Source: UBA2784 sp964494625
Lineage (GTDB): Bacteria; Pseudomonadota; Alphaproteobacteria; Micropepsales; Micropepsaceae
Assembly: GCA_964494625.1 (NCBI GenBank)
Contig: CAZBRT010000001.1
Coordinates: forward strand, 992,001-1,056,000
Length of the DNA stretch: 64,000 nucleotides
Reading direction: 5' to 3'
The notes beneath the pieces were generated by a model. The model was not told where the DNA came from, ran no database searches, and saw nothing but the letters and a program-made list of their open reading frames with translations. A program made the position numbers and the translations under genes. Of the stretch, positions 8,320 through 16,306 are shown one piece after another. Position 1 is the stretch's first letter, and each line of letters begins with the position of its first letter.

Positions 8320-8970
8320 ATGACAACTTCAATTCTTCGGGTGCTCGCTTTTGTGGGCGTGGCCTTCGTGCTGGCGGCCTGCCAGCAGCAGCGCATGATC
8401 ACGCAGCTTGAGTATGACGCTGCCACGCTGCACGAATTTGCCGGGTTCACGCCCGAGCAAGTCGCCAAGGCGTCGCGCCAGGTGCTGACGTTGCTCGATG
8501 GTGAAGACTTCAAGTTTGAAGACACGCGCATCGGTTTTGTCGGACGGCGTGAGTGGTTCAACTTCGCCCTCATTGCTGCCGAGAGCGGCACCGATCAATG
8601 GGAATTCCGGGTCGGACAGGATGCGGGCATCACCAAAGCGCGGATGGAGATCACGCGCACTGCAGGCGGCGGCATGATCACGCCGTTCGGCGGCGGCTAC
8701 TACAACCAGCCGCAGACGATTTTCAACGGCGTTGCGGTCTATGCGATCTTCTGGGAACGGGTCGATTACATGCTGGGCCGTCGCCAACACTGGACGACCT
8801 GCGATGACATGCGGTCCCGCATCCGCGCGAAGTCAACCTGGGGCGACCTTTCGGCGATGTGCGATGGCAACAACAAGAACGACACACCTGCCGGACCGAT
8901 GATCCCCTATTCAGCGCCACCGGCACCGGTGCCGCCGGCAGGCCAGCCTGCACCGGCGACCGGTGCATGA
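8320..8970 (+). CDS. lipoprotein of unknown function
   Basis: A 216-residue predicted lipoprotein. The lipobox VLAAC falls at about residues 16-20, and Gln-rich residues after the Cys suggest outer-membrane sorting. A mixed domain follows (about 25-170) with no motif I recognise, then a low-complexity Pro/Ala tail (APPAPVPPAGQPAPATGA) like periplasmic linkers that touch the cell wall. The ATG at 8314 is an alternative start two codons upstream. It lies among other exported proteins, but no operon is evident. Confidence 0.7.
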   Translation: MTTSILRVLAFVGVAFVLAACQQQRMITQLEYDAATLHEFAGFTPEQVAKASRQVLTLLDGEDFKFEDTRIGFVGRREWFNFALIAAESGTDQWEFRVGQDAGITKARMEITRTAGGGMITPFGGGYYNQPQTIFNGVAVYAIFWERVDYMLGRRQHWTTCDDMRSRIRAKSTWGDLSAMCDGNNKNDTPAGPMIPYSAPPAPVPPAGQPAPATGA

Positions 8971-9057
8971 ACGGCATGATGAAAGTCCGATGAACGGGCT
9001 TCCGCTTGACGCTGGACCGGGGTCAGCTTAGGCCTCGTGTTCTTTCCAATTCCATTC

Positions 9058-9063
9058 AAGGAG
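9058..9063 (+). promoter_or_regulatory. ribosome binding site that selects a TTG start
   Basis: AAGGAG ends 7 bases before the TTG at 9071 but 13 bases before the first in-frame ATG at 9077. TTG is therefore the better-supported start of the LprI-like gene. Confidence 0.6.
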
Positions 9064-9070
9064 TATTCCC

Positions 9071-9742
9071 TTGCGTATGCGTTCATTGGCCCTTGTGGCT
9101 GCAGCTTTCACTCTCAGTGTTGCTCCTGCTTTTGCCGAAGATCCGACGCCGGAAGGTCCGGCATTTGATTGCGCGAAAGCGTCCACCGATCTGGAACGCA
9201 TGATCTGTGACACGCCCGCGCTTGCATGGTGGGACCGGCAGATGGCCAGCGCCTATGAGCTGGCGCGCCTCAATGCCGACGAGAAGGGCCGCGATACGCT
9301 GCTCGCCGCCCAGCGACTCTTCCTTGCCGCGCGGGACAAGTGCGCCCTGGACTATGCCTGCCTCGTCGACGGCTATGCGGCGCGGATCGCGGAACTCGCA
9401 ACCAGCGATGATCCGGGCATGGTGCGCGTTGGCCGGTACACCCAGGGCGGCGGTGACGAGATCGGCGGCGATCTTGATCTTGTGGTCCTTGGAAACGGGC
9501 TTGCCTCCATTTCGATGGTCACGGTTGGCGACAACGGGCATACCTGCGCGCTTGATACCGATGATGGCCGCGACAGCCCGATGGGCATCATCTCCTACGA
9601 GAACGAAGTAGCCGAAGGCGAGCTTTGCGTCCTCACCATCACGCCCGATGGTGCCAACATGGTGGTGACATCGGAAGGCTGCCAGTATTTCTGCGGCATG
9701 CGCGCCACGCTTGACGGCACCTACTCGCCGCGCGCCAATTGA
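9071..9742 (+). CDS. exported LprI-type (DUF1311) protein
   Basis: A 223-residue secreted protein with a signal peptide of about 22 residues (ending AFA-E). Residues about 30-112 match the LprI/DUF1311 pattern: FDCAKASTDLERMIC, then LAAAQRLFLAARDKC-type helices, CLVDGY and AARIAEL, with paired cysteines. In mycobacteria LprI inhibits lysozyme, but many members are uncharacterised. The C-terminal half (about 120-223) is a separate beta-rich domain with four more cysteines, probably disulfide-bonded. TTG start, chosen on Shine-Dalgarno spacing. Confidence 0.7.
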   Translation: MRMRSLALVAAAFTLSVAPAFAEDPTPEGPAFDCAKASTDLERMICDTPALAWWDRQMASAYELARLNADEKGRDTLLAAQRLFLAARDKCALDYACLVDGYAARIAELATSDDPGMVRVGRYTQGGGDEIGGDLDLVVLGNGLASISMVTVGDNGHTCALDTDDGRDSPMGIISYENEVAEGELCVLTITPDGANMVVTSEGCQYFCGMRATLDGTYSPRAN

Positions 9743-9760
9743 AACCGGAAGGTTTACGCC

Positions 9761-10438
9761 ATGCGCATCCTGATCGCCGCTGCCTTCCTCGTTGCCGTAT
9801 CACTCGCTGATGCGCGCGCACAGGAAGCGCCTGCACCGCCTCCCGCGCCTGTTGCCGAAGAAGAAGAGGTGATGCCTGCGCCCGTCGCAGTGACGGTGCA
9901 GACCGCTGAGCTTGCGGCGATGCTGGAAAGTGCGCCCTTCGTGCACAAGGGCAATAGCGGCATTGCGGTCTATCTGGTCGAGTTCCGCTCGTGCCCGACC
10001 TGCCTGGAACTCAAGGCTGACCAGTATGACCGGCTGAACGCGCTTGGCGTTGACTTGCGCTTCATCATGTATGCGCGTGCCGACCGCGAGGGGCAGCCGC
10101 GGTCGAAGCCGGGCGAGCGCGCGATGGTTGCCGAGCTCTGGCAGACGCGTGACTTTGCGCTGTGGGAACGCTGGTACACCCTCGATCCCGCGACGTTCTA
10201 TGAGACCGAAGCGCTGCCGGAATCAGCCGATGACAATGGCCCGCGCGCAGCCCTTGTCGAAGCGTCCCGCCAGATCGTCAGGGACCTTGCGGCCCTTCTT
10301 GAAGCCAATGGCGTCGAGATGGCGATCCCAGCGCTCTTCTGGCAAGAGGACGGCAAGTGGATGACCTATATCGGTTACGACAAGGCCGTCTTCGAGACGG
10401 TCATCCTGCCGAAGTGGGCACCTGCGGCAACGCCTTGA
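9761..10438 (+). CDS. periplasmic thioredoxin-like protein with a CPTC motif
   Basis: A 225-residue exported protein: signal peptide about 1-20, then a Pro/Ala/Glu-rich linker (about 21-45) and a thioredoxin-like domain. The redox motif is CPTC in EFRSCPTCLELKADQY, and an IPALFW segment near the C-terminus supplies the cis-Pro expected of the fold. The thiol-disulfide family is uncertain; DsbG/DsbC-like or DUF-type thioredoxin folds are possible. GGAAGG precedes the start by about 9 bases. It begins 18 bases after the LprI-like gene, whose product has many cysteines, so it could be a substrate. Confidence 0.65.
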   Translation: MRILIAAAFLVAVSLADARAQEAPAPPPAPVAEEEEVMPAPVAVTVQTAELAAMLESAPFVHKGNSGIAVYLVEFRSCPTCLELKADQYDRLNALGVDLRFIMYARADREGQPRSKPGERAMVAELWQTRDFALWERWYTLDPATFYETEALPESADDNGPRAALVEASRQIVRDLAALLEANGVEMAIPALFWQEDGKWMTYIGYDKAVFETVILPKWAPAATP

Positions 10439-10467
10439 AGCACCCCTTGCGGGGCATGTGATCCGAC

Positions 10468-11559
10468 TTGGCCAAGAGTGTCGTCCAGAAACTGAAGCAG
10501 CTTGTGCGCGCCGGGCAATTGTCGCCCGATGCGGCGCAGAATGCTGCTGCCGCCCGTCTCGACCGGTTGGCGGCGGCGCTCGCGCCTTTCGGCAAGGGGC
10601 GCGGCACAGGGCTGCTTGGTTTTTTCCGGCGACCGAAGGCGCCGCGCGGCGTCTATCTGTGGGGACCGGTCGGGCGCGGCAAGTCGATGCTGATGGACAT
10701 CTTCTTCGAGGGTGCGCCCATCGCCGCAAAGACCCGCGTCCATTTCCATGCCTTCATGCTCGACGTGCACGCGCGGGTGAAAACCCTACGCGAACAGGAA
10801 AAGGGTGATCCCTTGCCGCAAGTCGCGCGCGACATTGCGCGGAATGCGCGGCTCTTGTGCTTTGACGAATTCCAGGTCACCGACATTGCGGACGCAATGA
10901 TCCTCGGGCGGTTGTTCGAGCATCTGTTCGCCGAGAAGGTCGTTGTGGTGGCCACCTCCAACCGCGCGCCCGATGATCTTTATCGCGACGGGCTGAACCG
11001 GCAGCTCTTCCTGCCCGTGATTGCCATGCTCAAGGATCGGCTGGACGTGTTGTCGCTCGACGGGCCGCGCGATTTCCGCATGGAGAAGATGGCGGGTTTG
11101 AAGACCTGGTGGTCGCCCCTCGACGCTTCTGCCGCACAAGGGCTCAGCGACGCCTTCCAGCGCATGACCGGCGGCACCAAGGGGGTCGTAGTGGCGTTGG
11201 CGGTGCAGGGGCGCACGGTTCCCCTGGAGGTCCGCAATGGTGTCGGCCGGGCCACATTTGCGGAACTTTGCGACAAGCCTCTGGGTGCGGCGGATTATCT
11301 CGCCATTGCCCACAAGGTGCATACCCTTGTTCTCTCGGGGATTCCTGCACTTTCGCCCGCGCGCCGCAATGAGGCCAAGCGGTTTGTCACGCTCATTGAT
11401 GCGCTTTATGAAGCGCGGGTGAAGCTGGTCGCGTCAGCTGAGTGTCCGCCGGGCGGGCTTTATCCGGCAGGTGACGGTTCATTCGAGTTTGCCCGCACGG
11501 TGTCGCGCCTCAACGAAATGCAGTCAGAGGCTTATCTTTCCCAAGGTCATGGTGTGTGA
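10468..11559 (+). CDS. zapE: cell division protein ZapE, AFG1-like ATPase
   Basis: A 363-residue AFG1/LACE1-type P-loop ATPase. Walker A is GPVGRGKSM near residue 71 and Walker B is LLCFDEFQVTD. TSNRAPDDLY matches the sensor region of the family. In E. coli ZapE binds FtsZ and helps constriction under stress. The start is a TTG, because the in-frame ATG at 10456 is followed at once by a stop. This gene commonly sits just before mdh in alphaproteobacteria, as here. Confidence 0.85.
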   Translation: MAKSVVQKLKQLVRAGQLSPDAAQNAAAARLDRLAAALAPFGKGRGTGLLGFFRRPKAPRGVYLWGPVGRGKSMLMDIFFEGAPIAAKTRVHFHAFMLDVHARVKTLREQEKGDPLPQVARDIARNARLLCFDEFQVTDIADAMILGRLFEHLFAEKVVVVATSNRAPDDLYRDGLNRQLFLPVIAMLKDRLDVLSLDGPRDFRMEKMAGLKTWWSPLDASAAQGLSDAFQRMTGGTKGVVVALAVQGRTVPLEVRNGVGRATFAELCDKPLGAADYLAIAHKVHTLVLSGIPALSPARRNEAKRFVTLIDALYEARVKLVASAECPPGGLYPAGDGSFEFARTVSRLNEMQSEAYLSQGHGV

Positions 11560-11672
11560 TGTCCCTTCTCAGCCGCTTGAACCCGTTCGCCCGGCCCTCT
11601 AAACCCGCGCCTGAGACCGCCAAGGCGGCGACACAGGCCGCTTCTGCCGCCCCGGCACGAAAGCCCGAACCC

Positions 11673-11678
11673 AGGAGG
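11673..11678 (+). promoter_or_regulatory. strong ribosome binding site for mdh
   Basis: AGGAGG sits 6 bases before the ATG at 11685. It decides in favour of that start over an in-frame ATG at 11559 that would add 42 residues. Confidence 0.75.
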
Positions 11679-11684
11679 AACCCC

Positions 11685-12647
11685 ATGGCCCGCAAGAAAA
11701 TCGCGCTCATCGGCGCCGGCATGATCGGCGGCACGCTTGCCCATATCGCCGCGCGCGAGGAACTGGGTGACATCGTTCTTTTCGACATCGCCGAGGGCAT
11801 TCCCCAGGGCAAGGCGCTCGATATTGACGAAGCCTCGCCGATCTTCGGCAGCGACGTGACCATTACGGGCGCCAACGACTACGCCGCGATCAAGGGCGCG
11901 GATGTGTGCATCGTGACCGCAGGCGTGCCGCGCAAGCCGGGCATGAGCCGCGATGACCTTCTGGGCATCAACCTCAAGGTGATGAAGGCGGTGGGCGAGG
12001 GCATCAAGGCGCATGCGCCGAATGCCTTTGTCATCTGCGTCACCAATCCGCTTGATGCGATGGTGTGGGCGTTGCGCCAGTTCTCGGGCCTGCCGCACAA
12101 CATGGTGGTGGGCATGGCGGGCGTGCTCGATTCAGCACGCTTCCGCTGGTTCCTCGCCGAACGGATCGGCGTTGCCGTCGAAGACGTCCATGCCTGGACA
12201 CTGGGCGGCCATGGCGATGACATGGTGCCGATGGTGCGTTACTCGACGGTCGGCGGTCTGCCGCTGCCGACGCTGGTGACGCAGGGCGTCATCAAGCAGG
12301 ACGAGCTTGATGCGATCGTCAAGCGCACGCGCGGCGGCGGCGGCGAAATCGTGGCACTCCTCAAGACCGGCTCGGCCTATTATGCGCCCGCCGAAAGCGC
12401 GATCCTGATGGCGACCTCCTATCTGCGCGACAAGAAGCGCGTGCTGGCATGCGCTGCCTGGAACAAGGGCGTCTATGGCCTCGACGGCATGTATGTGGGC
12501 GTGCCCAGCGTGATCGGCGCGGGCGGCGTCGAGCGCATCATCGAGTTCCCGATGGATGATGCCGAGAAGGCGATGTTCGCCAAGTCCATCGATGCCGTGA
12601 AGGGGCTCATTGCCGCGTGCAAGACGATCGACCCCTCTCTCAGCTGA
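11685..12647 (+). CDS. mdh: malate dehydrogenase
   Basis: A 320-residue NAD-dependent malate dehydrogenase of the LDH-like type, interconverting malate and oxaloacetate. The Rossmann motif GAGMIGG starts near residue 10, the active-site loop contains VPRKPGMSRDDLL with substrate-binding arginines, VTNPLDAM is present, and the catalytic His lies in LGGHGDDMVP. An open in-frame leader back to 11559 would add an Ala/Pro/Arg-rich segment, but AGGAGG favours the annotated start. It opens the TCA block and overlaps the following gene by 31 bases. Confidence 0.95.
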   Translation: MARKKIALIGAGMIGGTLAHIAAREELGDIVLFDIAEGIPQGKALDIDEASPIFGSDVTITGANDYAAIKGADVCIVTAGVPRKPGMSRDDLLGINLKVMKAVGEGIKAHAPNAFVICVTNPLDAMVWALRQFSGLPHNMVVGMAGVLDSARFRWFLAERIGVAVEDVHAWTLGGHGDDMVPMVRYSTVGGLPLPTLVTQGVIKQDELDAIVKRTRGGGGEIVALLKTGSAYYAPAESAILMATSYLRDKKRVLACAAWNKGVYGLDGMYVGVPSVIGAGGVERIIEFPMDDAEKAMFAKSIDAVKGLIAACKTIDPSLS

Positions 12648-13240
12648 CGCGCAAGGAATCGGCTGAAGCCATTGTCGCGCGCGCACTCAAGGACCTTGGG
12701 CTGCGCGCGCAGCTTTTCCGTGCCGGCCAGCGCCAGGGCTATCCCGATGAGCTGCGGGCGCTGCACCGCGCCAATGCTGAGGACCTGATTGCGCTTGTCA
12801 CCGCGCATGGCTGGCCGATGGCCGACATTGACGGGGCTGAGGCGGCAGAGGCCGCCTTCCTGATCGCGCAGCATGTGATCGCCGAGCCTGCGCTCATGCG
12901 GCGTCTGCTTGAGCTTCTGACCATCGGTGTAGGTGAGGTTCGCGCACCCGCCTGGCAGATGGCGGTCATTGCCGACCGCATCGCCGTCTTTGAGGGGCGG
13001 GGTCAGATTTTCGGCACGCATTTCGACTGGGATGATGGGGGGCTCCTGTCGCCTTCGCCGCTTGTGGATGCGCAAGCTGTCGATGCGCGGCGGGAAATGG
13101 TTGCGCTGCCGCCGCTGGCGGAGGAAATTGCCCGCCAGCGTGATGATGCGGCGCGTGACGGCGAAACGGCGCCCGCTGATCTTGCCGCGCACCGCGCAAA
13201 GCAGGCCGTCTTTGCGCGCGAAAACGGCTGGCGCAGCTGA
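12617..13240 (+). CDS. DUF6624-like hypothetical protein
   Basis: A 207-residue soluble protein with a GTG start inside the end of mdh. It shows the DUF6624-type pattern: NAEDLIALVTAHGWP, then AAFLIAQHVI, then IADRIAVFEGRGQIFGTHF, then a terminal VDARREMVALPPL. Function is unknown. A single base joins its stop to an ATG of the next gene (TGATG), so mdh, this gene and the acetyltransferase look co-translated. The exact start is uncertain because no Shine-Dalgarno is obvious inside mdh. Confidence 0.65.
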   Translation: MQDDRPLSQLTRKESAEAIVARALKDLGLRAQLFRAGQRQGYPDELRALHRANAEDLIALVTAHGWPMADIDGAEAAEAAFLIAQHVIAEPALMRRLLELLTIGVGEVRAPAWQMAVIADRIAVFEGRGQIFGTHFDWDDGGLLSPSPLVDAQAVDARREMVALPPLAEEIARQRDDAARDGETAPADLAAHRAKQAVFARENGWRS

Positions 13241-13251
13241 TGGAGAAAGAC

Positions 13252-13779
13252 ATGATTCCGCGGCTTGAAACCGAACGCCTCTATATGCGTGCCTTCCGCA
13301 ATGAAGACCTTGATGTCTATGCGCAGATGATGGCGGACGAGGAAACCGTGCGTTACATCGGCGGCAAGACGCAGACGCGGGCCGAAGCCTGGCGCGGGCT
13401 TGCCATGCTGATGGGGCATTGGGCGCTGCGCGGCTATGGCTGGTGGGCGCTGGAAGAAAAATCGACAGGCCGGTTTGTGGGTCGCGTCGGCCTGTGGAAT
13501 CCCGAAGGATGGCCTGGGCTTGAATGTGGCTGGACGATCGACCGCCAGCATTGGGGCAAGGGCTTTGCACCGGAAGCAGCAAGGGTTGCGATTTCCTACG
13601 GGTTCCTGACGCTGCCCCTGGAGACGATCATCAGCGTCATCCACGTCGAGAACCTGAAGTCGCAGGCGGTTGCCGTCAAGATCGGCGAGAAGAAGCTGCG
13701 CCGCGAGACGGTCATGGGCTTTGACTGCGACATCTGGGGCATCTCACGGGCCGAATGGCGGCAGGTGAATGATCTTTGA
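13252..13779 (+). CDS. GNAT acetyltransferase, RimJ/RimL type
   Basis: A 175-residue GNAT protein. LETERLYMRAFRNEDLD at the N-terminus is the usual RimJ/RimL beginning. GWTIDRQHWGKGFAPEAARV forms the acetyl-CoA pyrophosphate loop (Q/R-x-x-G-x-G/A), and VIHVENLKSQAVAVKIG is the typical C-terminal motif. The acceptor is unknown. The ATG at 13252 has GGAGAAAGA just upstream; the ATG at 13240 that overlaps the previous stop is an alternative adding 4 residues. Confidence 0.85.
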   Translation: MIPRLETERLYMRAFRNEDLDVYAQMMADEETVRYIGGKTQTRAEAWRGLAMLMGHWALRGYGWWALEEKSTGRFVGRVGLWNPEGWPGLECGWTIDRQHWGKGFAPEAARVAISYGFLTLPLETIISVIHVENLKSQAVAVKIGEKKLRRETVMGFDCDIWGISRAEWRQVNDL

Positions 13780-13797
13780 GGGCGGATGTTTCCGCCC
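13780..13797 (+). terminator. hairpin after the acetyltransferase gene
   Basis: GGGCGGA pairs with TCCGCCC across a TGTT loop, starting at the base after the stop codon. No T run follows, so it is a weak terminator at best, or an attenuator ahead of sucC. Confidence 0.35.
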
Positions 13798-13902
13798 CGT
13801 GATGATTGCCAGCGCCGCCGCCCCCCGCTAGAAACCCCGGCATAATGAGGGTGTGGCGGGGCGATTCCCTGCCACCCGTTTCCGGTCAAGGGGCAGGGCC
13901 TG

Positions 13903-15102
13903 ATGAACATCCACGAGTACCAAGCCAAGGCGATCCTGCGCGATTTCGGCGTGCCGGTTTCCAAGGGTTTTCCCGCCATGTCGGCTGCCGAGGCGGTTGA
14001 TGCGGCGCGCAAGCTGCCGGGGCCGCTTTATGTGGTGAAATCGCAGATCCATGCGGGCGGCCGCGGCAAGGGCAAGTTCAAGGAACTGCCCGCCGCCGCC
14101 AAGGGTGGCGTGCGGTTGGCCCATTCGGTCGAGGAAGTCGGCGCGCATGCGCGCGAGATGGTCGGCAATACGCTTGTCACCGTGCAGACCGGGCCGGCAG
14201 GCAAGGTCGTCAATCGCCTCTATATCGAGGATGGCAGCGATATCGCGCGCGAACTCTATCTCTCGATGCTGGTTGAACGCACGACGGGCGAGGTTGCTCT
14301 TGTGGTTTCCACCGAAGGCGGCGTGGACATTGAAAAGGTCGCGCACGACACGCCGGAAAAGATCATCACCTTCTGCGTCGATCCGGCGACCGGGGTGATG
14401 CCGCATCATGGCCGCACGGCAGCACGTGCGCTGGGGCTTTCGGGTGATCTGACGCGCCAATGCGTCGACCTGATGACCAGGCTCTATGCGGCCTTCGTGT
14501 CCAAGGACATGGCCATGCTGGAGGTCAATCCGCTCATCGTCACAAAGACGGGCGAGCTGAAATGCCTTGATGCGAAAGTGTCGTTTGATTCAAACGCGCT
14601 CTATCGCCATGACGACGTGATGGCGCTGCGCGACATGACGGAAGAAGACGCCAAGGAGATCGAGGCGTCCAAGCACGACCTCTCCTACATCACGCTGGAT
14701 GGCACGATCGGCTGCATGGTCAATGGCGCAGGCCTTGCCATGGCCACGATGGACATCATCAAGCTTTATGGCGAGGAGCCGGCCAACTTCCTTGACGTGG
14801 GCGGTGGTGCCTCCAAGGAAAAGGTCACCGCGGCATTCAAGATCATCACGGCCGATCCCAAAGTGAAGGGCATTCTCGTCAACATTTTCGGCGGGATCAT
14901 GAAGTGCGACATCATCGCGGAAGGCGTGATTGCCGCAGTGAAGGAAGTGGGTCTCAAGGTGCCGCTGGTCGTGCGGCTTGAGGGCACGAATGTCGAACTC
15001 GGCAAGAAGATCATCCGCGAATCCGGCCTCAACGTCATTCCTGCCGATGACCTCGACGATGCCGCCCAGAAGATCGTGAAAGCCGTGCAGGGGAAGCGCT
15101 GA
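13903..15102 (+). CDS. sucC: succinate-CoA ligase, beta subunit
   Basis: A 399-residue SucC with an N-terminal ATP-grasp domain (NIHEYQAKAILRDFGVPV at the start, then SQIHAGGRGKGK) and a C-terminal CoA-ligase domain (VNIFGGIMKCDIIAEGV). With SucD it makes succinate and ATP or GTP from succinyl-CoA. AAGGGG lies upstream of the ATG. The stop overlaps the sucD start (TGATG), which fits assembly of an equimolar complex. Confidence 0.96.
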   Translation: MNIHEYQAKAILRDFGVPVSKGFPAMSAAEAVDAARKLPGPLYVVKSQIHAGGRGKGKFKELPAAAKGGVRLAHSVEEVGAHAREMVGNTLVTVQTGPAGKVVNRLYIEDGSDIARELYLSMLVERTTGEVALVVSTEGGVDIEKVAHDTPEKIITFCVDPATGVMPHHGRTAARALGLSGDLTRQCVDLMTRLYAAFVSKDMAMLEVNPLIVTKTGELKCLDAKVSFDSNALYRHDDVMALRDMTEEDAKEIEASKHDLSYITLDGTIGCMVNGAGLAMATMDIIKLYGEEPANFLDVGGGASKEKVTAAFKIITADPKVKGILVNIFGGIMKCDIIAEGVIAAVKEVGLKVPLVVRLEGTNVELGKKIIRESGLNVIPADDLDDAAQKIVKAVQGKR

Positions 15103-15992
15103 TGTCCATCCTCATCGACAAGAACACCAAGGTCATCTGCCAGGGCTTCACCGGCAAGACGGGCTCGTTCCATTCGGAAGCCGCCATTGCCTATGGCACA
15201 AAGATGATGGGCGGCGTGGCGCCGGGCAAAGGCGGCTCGACCCATCTCAACCTGCCGGTCTTTGATACAGTGGCCGAGGCGCGCGAAAAGACCGGCGCCG
15301 ATGCGTCCGTCATCTATGTGCCGCCGCCCGGTGCGGCCGATGCGATCTGCGAGGCGATTGCTGCCGAAATTCCGCTCATCGTCACGATCACAGAGGGCAT
15401 TCCGGTTGCCGACATGATCCGCGTCAAGCGCGCGCTTGTGGGATCAAAGTCACGCCTCATCGGTCCCAATTGTCCGGGCGTGATGACCGCGGGCGAATGC
15501 AAGATCGGCATCATGCCGGGCAATATTTTCAAGCGCGGATCGGTCGGCATTGTTTCGCGCTCGGGCACGCTCACTTACGAGGCTGTGTTCCAGACGACGC
15601 AGGTGGGGCTTGGCCAGACTTCGGCTGTCGGGATTGGCGGCGATCCCGTCAAAGGCACCGAGTTCATCGACATGCTGGAATTGTTCCTCAAGGACCCCGA
15701 GACCAAGTCGATCATCATGATCGGCGAAATCGGCGGCTCTGCGGAAGAAGACGCGGCCCAGTTCATCGCCGACGAAGCCAAGCGTGGTCGCCGCAAGCCG
15801 ATGGTCGGCTTCATCGCGGGCCGCACGGCGCCGCCGGGCCGTCGCATGGGTCATGCGGGTGCCATCATCTCGGGCGGAAAGGGTGATGCGGGCTCGAAAA
15901 TCGCCGCGATGGAAGCGGCGGGCATCAAGGTTTCGCCCTCGCCAGCGCGGCTGGGCAAGACCCTGGCCGAGCTATTGAAGGCGGCCGCCTGA
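15102..15992 (+). CDS. sucD: succinate-CoA ligase, alpha subunit
   Basis: A 296-residue SucD. QGFTGKTGSFHSEAAI near residues 14-29 belongs to the CoA-binding Rossmann domain. The phosphorylated His is expected in GRRMGHAGAII (about residue 250), and GPNCPGVMT is typical. The start overlaps the sucC stop. A strong terminator (16055-16076) lies 62 bases downstream, so sucCD can be transcribed apart from sucAB. Confidence 0.96.
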   Translation: MSILIDKNTKVICQGFTGKTGSFHSEAAIAYGTKMMGGVAPGKGGSTHLNLPVFDTVAEAREKTGADASVIYVPPPGAADAICEAIAAEIPLIVTITEGIPVADMIRVKRALVGSKSRLIGPNCPGVMTAGECKIGIMPGNIFKRGSVGIVSRSGTLTYEAVFQTTQVGLGQTSAVGIGGDPVKGTEFIDMLELFLKDPETKSIIMIGEIGGSAEEDAAQFIADEAKRGRRKPMVGFIAGRTAPPGRRMGHAGAIISGGKGDAGSKIAAMEAAGIKVSPSPARLGKTLAELLKAAA

Positions 15993-16306
15993 ACCCCGGT
16001 CTTGCGGGTGCGGCAGGCCAGAAATTAACGGTTTCAGGGAACGGTTTGCGGGATGGGGGGCGAAAGCCCCCCTTTTCCATGCCGGCGAGGCCGAAAAGGC
16101 CGGATTTCCTGCATGCACATGGTTGATGCGGGATTCCCCGATAGAGTATCTTCGCGCGCCTTGTCCTGCCGGGTGATGTGTCGCTCCCGGTCAATTGCGC
16201 AATCGCGCAAGGGGCAAACGCGCGTAACGGAAGTGTCCTCCGATCCAGCGCCGGATGAAGATTGCGCTGTCCAAAATTTGCCGCCCATTCCGGCGGCCAG
16301 GGTGAA
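15993..16306. other. sucD-sucA intergenic region
   Basis: These 314 bases hold no convincing gene. The left part contains the sucCD terminator and, just after it, a smaller GGCC-GAAAA-GGCC hairpin. The rest should carry the sucA promoter. A weak candidate is TTGATG, 18 bases, TATCTT around 16123-16152, but it is not strong enough to list separately. Confidence 0.6.
16055..16076 (+). terminator. intrinsic terminator of sucCD
   Basis: GGGGGGC (16055-16061) pairs perfectly with GCCCCCC (16066-16072) across a GAAA tetraloop and is followed by TTTT. The hairpin is very stable with a classic loop. Confidence 0.85.
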
